Below, one piece after another: positions 61,001 through 64,000 of a stretch of 64,000 nt of DNA. Numbering within the stretch: position 1 is the stretch's first letter; every line of letters starts with the position of its first letter. Made by a program: the position numbers and the translations under genes. This DNA is from Taenia hydatigena (lineage: Eukaryota > Platyhelminthes > Cestoda > Cyclophyllidea > Taeniidae), in the NCBI GenBank assembly GCA_036345935.2, contig JADWOT020000008.1, forward strand, positions 2,893,114 to 2,957,113. Reading direction: 5' to 3'. Below the pieces are notes generated by a model. It saw only the letters and a list, made by a program, of their open reading frames with translations, did not search any database and had not been told where the DNA came from.

Positions 61001-61610
61001 CGGAAAATAAAGGAAGTCTAAGTTTATCCAGAGATCCGTCTTGAGGCCATATTTGAAGCGTAATAAAACTGAAGACTTTTTCGAACTGTTGAGGACTGAT
61101 TGCATATTGAATGAAGCTAGAAGTAGCTATAATCGCGGAGGACTTAACGATAACATCGACTTCAAGGGACTGAGCTACCACACGACCAAAAAGAGAAAGA
61201 GACGTCGATGAAAGACCGAAGAGGATAAAGGAGAGATTGGGGAAGTCAGCGTTGAGCACCACACGTTCACGACACTCGGATGCCTCGAAACAGAGTGCCA
61301 TCTGAGGTGAAGAAGAGAAGTAGATATCTACGCGGCGGGATTGTCTGAAGTAAGATAAGAGGGAGGAGGAAAAGGGAAGGGAGAGAGACTGAAGACAGAT
61401 TGAATTCAAAGGGATCTCAGCACACATATAAATGGCAAGAGAATGATCATAGGTTCGGGATAGATCAAATTTCACGTCTAGGAGGTTTTTTGATCGTTTA
61501 CGTGATCGATTTTTTTCGATTATGGGAGGAGGAGAAGTGCGAACGTGCATAAAGGCGTGTGCAGCTTGAGCCCTTTTCGACAAAAAACGAGGCGATGACT
61601 TCTTCCGCAT
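55009..61610 (-). CDS. SHPRH: SHPRH, SNF2-family helicase with PHD and RING fingers (E3 ubiquitin ligase)
   Basis: In other eukaryotes SHPRH, the relative of yeast Rad5, polyubiquitinates PCNA during DNA-damage tolerance. Exons: 60724-61610, 60228-60684, 59931-60038, 59601-59894, 59395-59518, 58610-59147, 58410-58536, 57569-57898, 56890-57122, 56720-56855, 55633-56682, 55330-55592, 55009-55210. Total 4749 nt, 1582 residues (human 1683), phase kept at all 12 junctions. Order: ATPase motif I (GGILADEMGLGKT, about 315-323), a PHD finger (about 385-445: CVCGGGCG, CSVC, HEEC, CPLC), motif Ia (ATLVVSP), TTYTVL, SPLACVIWWR then ICLDEAQM (motif II), WCVTGTP (motif III), a long helical insert, a C3HC4 RING (about 1315-1365: ECPTC, CWHSLCLPC, RCPLCRKPF), KAVVFSS, LGANGLNLIE and ARLHRIGQ (motifs V/VI). 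The linker-histone domain of vertebrate SHPRH is absent. The last exon starts at GGCAG, not at the in-phase ATG upstream, because only that acceptor keeps frame. Confidence 0.93.
57123..57568 (-). other. SHPRH intron 8 with degenerate TCCA/CATC repeat
   Basis: Between about 57140 and 57560 the plus strand is full of drifting CCATCCACC, CAATCAATCA and ACCCATCC words, like the tract in actinin intron 9 on the opposite strand. No gene. Confidence 0.55.
57899..58409 (-). other. SHPRH intron 7 (511 nt)
   Basis: No coding signal or repeat recognised. Confidence 0.5.
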
Positions 61611-62521
61611 GCTAAAAAACAGCAAAGGCCAATTTAGCAGCAATACAGAAGGCCGCAGTATGATTGCTTGCAGTGCAAAAATTTGAGAGCAGTACCATGG
61701 TAGCCAGATCAATTATATCCGAAAAAAAGAGAAAAATATCTATTCAAATCGACACTATAAAACAAGGCTAGGGATGTCTACGAAGGCAACCGAAGTTTTA
61801 GCAGAAAACCGAAACGAAATGCACCAACTAATTAAAACCTTACGTTTTTCCAAGAAAATGGCTTCGAAACACTACCGATTTGTTTCAAAACGCAGATAGA
61901 ACTACTGGGAATGTCCCAACTTGACACAGAACTTTTTTTCTCCAACTAGCAAGACAAGAGTGCTGTCACGGATTAGGCAGAGTGGGCTAGTCAGGAAAAC
62001 AATGTTGAAAATGATAGCCCATCACTTCGAAGCCCATGCTTCGAACCTAAAACAGAGAATTGGGCAATTACAATGGACACATAAATGGTGGGGTTCTTCT
62101 GGCACCGTTCTACTGCAAATAATTTGAGCGTTCTAATCACGATTTTAATTATGGTTTTAGGGAAAAAATTATATTGATTTGCCAGAAGTTAAGTATGTAT
62201 ATGTTAACTTATCAGCTGGACTTGCGTGCGGGGCCGAAATAAGAAATACGCCAACCATGGTTCTGGCCTTGTACAACTTTATCGTGGTTAATATAGTCTA
62301 TTTCCAGGGGCGTTTACTGCATCTGTGTAAATAGTGCTAAGCATTAAAGCCTATTTTAAAGGTTCTTTGTTGAAAAGCTGCTTAGCCCAGACTGTCCATA
62401 ATCAGTTTTCTTTCAAACTTTCTAGGGTGTGGCAACACTAACCTACGGTTGGTTATTTGTAGTTTGTGTTTGGTGATGTTTTTATTGGAAATCCCCTAAA
62501 TTTTAATCGTATCCGGTTAAG
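61611..62521. promoter_or_regulatory. Divergent upstream region of SHPRH (-) and TEX9 (+)
   Basis: 911 bp between two divergently oriented start codons. The SHPRH ATG is preceded by a TTTTTTAG acceptor-like site (GCTGTTTTTTAG then C-ATG), so part of this may be a 5' UTR intron or a trans-splice outron. No core promoter motif can be assigned with confidence. Confidence 0.35.
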
Positions 62522-63668
62522 ATGAGTGGATTAAATGAAGACAAAGAAGAGTTTTACCGGTTAGTATAGAGTACCAAACCCAGTACATTATGTTACCTCT
62601 TATTAATCTCTCTGAGACCAAGTGAGGTCTTAATGATCTTCTTTTATGACAAGAAATTTGAACCAAGAACTCAATGAAAAAACTAATCGCCTTATTCAAG
62701 AGGCTAGCAACATTTTTGTACGTCGCCTACTTTTAAAATTGCTTCCCTGCTAGAATAATGAAAAATTCTCCATTGCGACTCCAGAATCAGTTCATGAGAC
62801 ACTTAACGAAACGGCACAAGACATAAATGCTCCAGCCCTGGTAGGATAGTTTCAGCCGTTTTTGGGATTCGTTCCTCCTTCTACTAAGCTGTTTCCAATA
62901 TATTCATTCTTTTCCGTCGAACCCTAGACCCCAGAGACCGAACCTGAACTACCCTCCGGCGATCAATTAACAGAAGCTATTGCAAAGTTAGGAAAGAATG
63001 CAAAAACTCGTTATTTGGCTGCCAAATTACGCGTTTTAGAGACAGAAAACGCCACGTTGAAGACTGATCTTCGTGCAGCAGTTAGTATCAAATTTCTCTA
63101 ATCCATTTTTTACCACCCTTTAGCACAGCGAATTGGGGAAGCTGTCCGCCCAGCTTCAAGAAGTTGGACAGGAGAAATCCCGCCTTCAGCGACAAAATGG
63201 GCAGGATTCCGCAAATCTGGAGCGTCTCCGTGCGGATTTAGAGTCAGCTAAACAGAGGGCAGAAAGTTTGACCCTGGAGAAGACTGCATTCGAACGCCAG
63301 CTAGAAAGCGAACGTCGACAACGCGAGAGGGATAAGTCAGATGCACGTGGCGTTGAAGTTAGACTTCAGCGCGCTCTGGAAGACATCAAACGCCTTCGTG
63401 ATCAATTGGACAGGTCTCGTTCTGAGGAGGACAACGTCAAACGTCAATTGGATGCTACTAAGAGTGAAAATCGGCGATTAGAACGACAAAAGTCTGAATT
63501 GATTGCTGCTTTTAAGAAGCAGATGAAACTCATTGATGTACTTCGACGACAGAAGGTTAAATTAATCTGCGACTTCACTTCACTTTTTAGATGCTTATTG
63601 AAGCCTCTCGCGTTCTAAAATTGACAGAAGAAGAGTTCCTGAAAACATTGGACTGGAAAATGGGTTAA
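62522..63668 (+). CDS. TEX9: TEX9 (testis-expressed 9) coiled-coil protein, six exons
   Basis: TEX9 is a conserved coiled-coil protein linked to ciliated and sperm cells. Exons: 62522-62559, 62654-62717, 62754-62840, 62928-63080, 63124-63555, 63591-63668. Total 852 nt, 283 residues (human 391), all phases consistent. The N-terminal hallmark LNQELNEKTNRLIQEA matches the family start. Exon 5 is a long heptad-rich coiled coil (ESERRQRERDKSDARG onwards). The C-terminus carries the diagnostic KSENRRLERQKSELI, FKKQMKLIDVLRRQK, LIEASRVLKLTEEEFLKTL and DWKMG. An AATAAA signal is at 63706-63711. Introns of 36, 43 and 35 nt are present. The shorter length reflects a reduced N-terminal half. Confidence 0.92.
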
Positions 63669-63705
63669 AGGAGGAACAATTGACCTTTGTGTTGGAATTT
63701 TGCTC

Positions 63706-63711
63706 AATAAA
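63706..63711 (+). terminator. TEX9 polyadenylation signal AATAAA
   Basis: AATAAA 38 nt after the TEX9 stop codon, in the right position for a short 3' UTR. Confidence 0.6.
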
Positions 63712-63780
63712 CCTTTCAAGAAAGACGTATTTTTAGTAACTGATGCATATCTGGAGCTACTACTTAAAACAATTCTTTTT

Positions 63781-63789
63781 CCTTTTTAG
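63781..63789 (+). promoter_or_regulatory. Strong 3' splice acceptor before TP53RK (cis or spliced-leader)
   Basis: TTCTTTTTCCTTTTTAG ends at 63789, two bases before the TP53RK start codon. It follows the TEX9 AATAAA by about 78 nt. No credible upstream donor is apparent between the genes, so spliced-leader trans-splicing is an attractive reading. Confidence 0.45.
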
Positions 63790-63791
63790 GG

Positions 63792-64000
63792 ATGGAGGAA
63801 GTAGAAAGCGTCGTGGATGATCTATCAAACCTTCCAGCACTTCCGAGACCTCCTGGAATACTGATTCGACAGGGAGCAGAAGCTAAAATTTACAGCATTC
63901 CAGCAGGACTCCTCACCAGTTTTCCTGACTTATCTTGCATCGTGAAGGAAAGATTTGTAAAAACCTATCGTCATCCGGCCCTAGATGCCTCTCTGTCACT
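63792..64000 (+). CDS. TP53RK: TP53RK/Bud32 kinase of the KEOPS complex, 5' part
   Basis: Atypical small kinase/ATPase subunit of KEOPS, needed for t6A modification of tRNA. ATG at 63792; open to the window end (69 codons). After a 25-residue acidic and Pro-rich lead come LIRQGAEAKIY (the nucleotide-binding strand region) and VKERFVKTYRHPALDASLS, both highly diagnostic of PRPK/Bud32 including the VKxRxxKxYRHPxLD signature. The catalytic HGD and DFG-like motifs lie beyond the window. It starts 124 nt after the TEX9 stop on the same strand. Confidence 0.93.
   Translation, partial: MEEVESVVDDLSNLPALPRPPGILIRQGAEAKIYSIPAGLLTSFPDLSCIVKERFVKTYRHPALDASLS

Noticed and set aside
1..64000. CRISPR arrays, rRNA or tRNA genes
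   Set aside because: No regularly spaced short repeats with unique spacers, and no cloverleaf or rRNA-like stretch recognised by eye; a tRNA scan was not possible.

Overview
The window is eukaryotic: spliced genes with GT-AG introns, no operon-style bacterial coding, and small LTR-flanked retroelements. The gene set (alpha-actinin, RNase kappa, M6/PLP proteolipid, SHPRH, TEX9, TP53RK, a Cys-loop channel) fits a metazoan. Very short introns (33-41 nt) beside multi-kilobase ones, strong 3' splice acceptors directly before start codons, and short non-coding LTR elements resembling the TRIMs described in taeniid tapeworms suggest a parasitic flatworm, most likely a cestode. The species cannot be fixed from the sequence alone.

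Layout. 0-3 kb: two minus-strand first exons of related proteins with a FAR1/ZSWIM3-like N-terminal domain. 3.6-5.1 kb: a complete TRIM-like element and a solo LTR. 5.6-6.1 kb: RNase kappa (+). 8.5-24.7 kb: a complete 17-exon alpha-actinin gene (-), with very short introns at its 5' end and 3-4 kb introns at its 3' end, one holding a TRIM. 25.1-25.5 kb: a small two-exon gene of unknown function (-). 26.1-45.3 kb: a nested palindrome. 45.0-50.6 kb: a six-exon M6/PLP proteolipid gene (-). 51.7 kb: a possible secreted-protein first exon (+). 52.8-53.5 kb: a third TRIM. 55.0-61.6 kb: a complete 13-exon SHPRH ubiquitin ligase/helicase (-). 62.5-63.7 kb: TEX9 (+), followed 124 nt later by the start of TP53RK (+, runs off the end).

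The palindrome is the standout region. Two intronless Cys-loop chloride-channel-like genes lie head to head (27.7-29.0 kb minus; 42.4-43.7 kb plus). Between them the order is arm B, spacer C, arm B inverted, then a truncated third channel 5' end, a long GGA tract, and B-C-B inverted again. Spacer C carries a dead Ty3/gypsy pol relic. The outer arm A also contains the last exon of the M6 gene. On the right that exon is part of the intact M6 gene; on the left it is an orphan, so the right side is probably ancestral. One N at 35542 marks an assembly join in the middle.

All exon models were assembled by hand. Reading phase was carried across every junction of alpha-actinin, SHPRH, M6, TEX9 and RNase kappa. 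Homology calls rest on recognised family motifs, not on a search.
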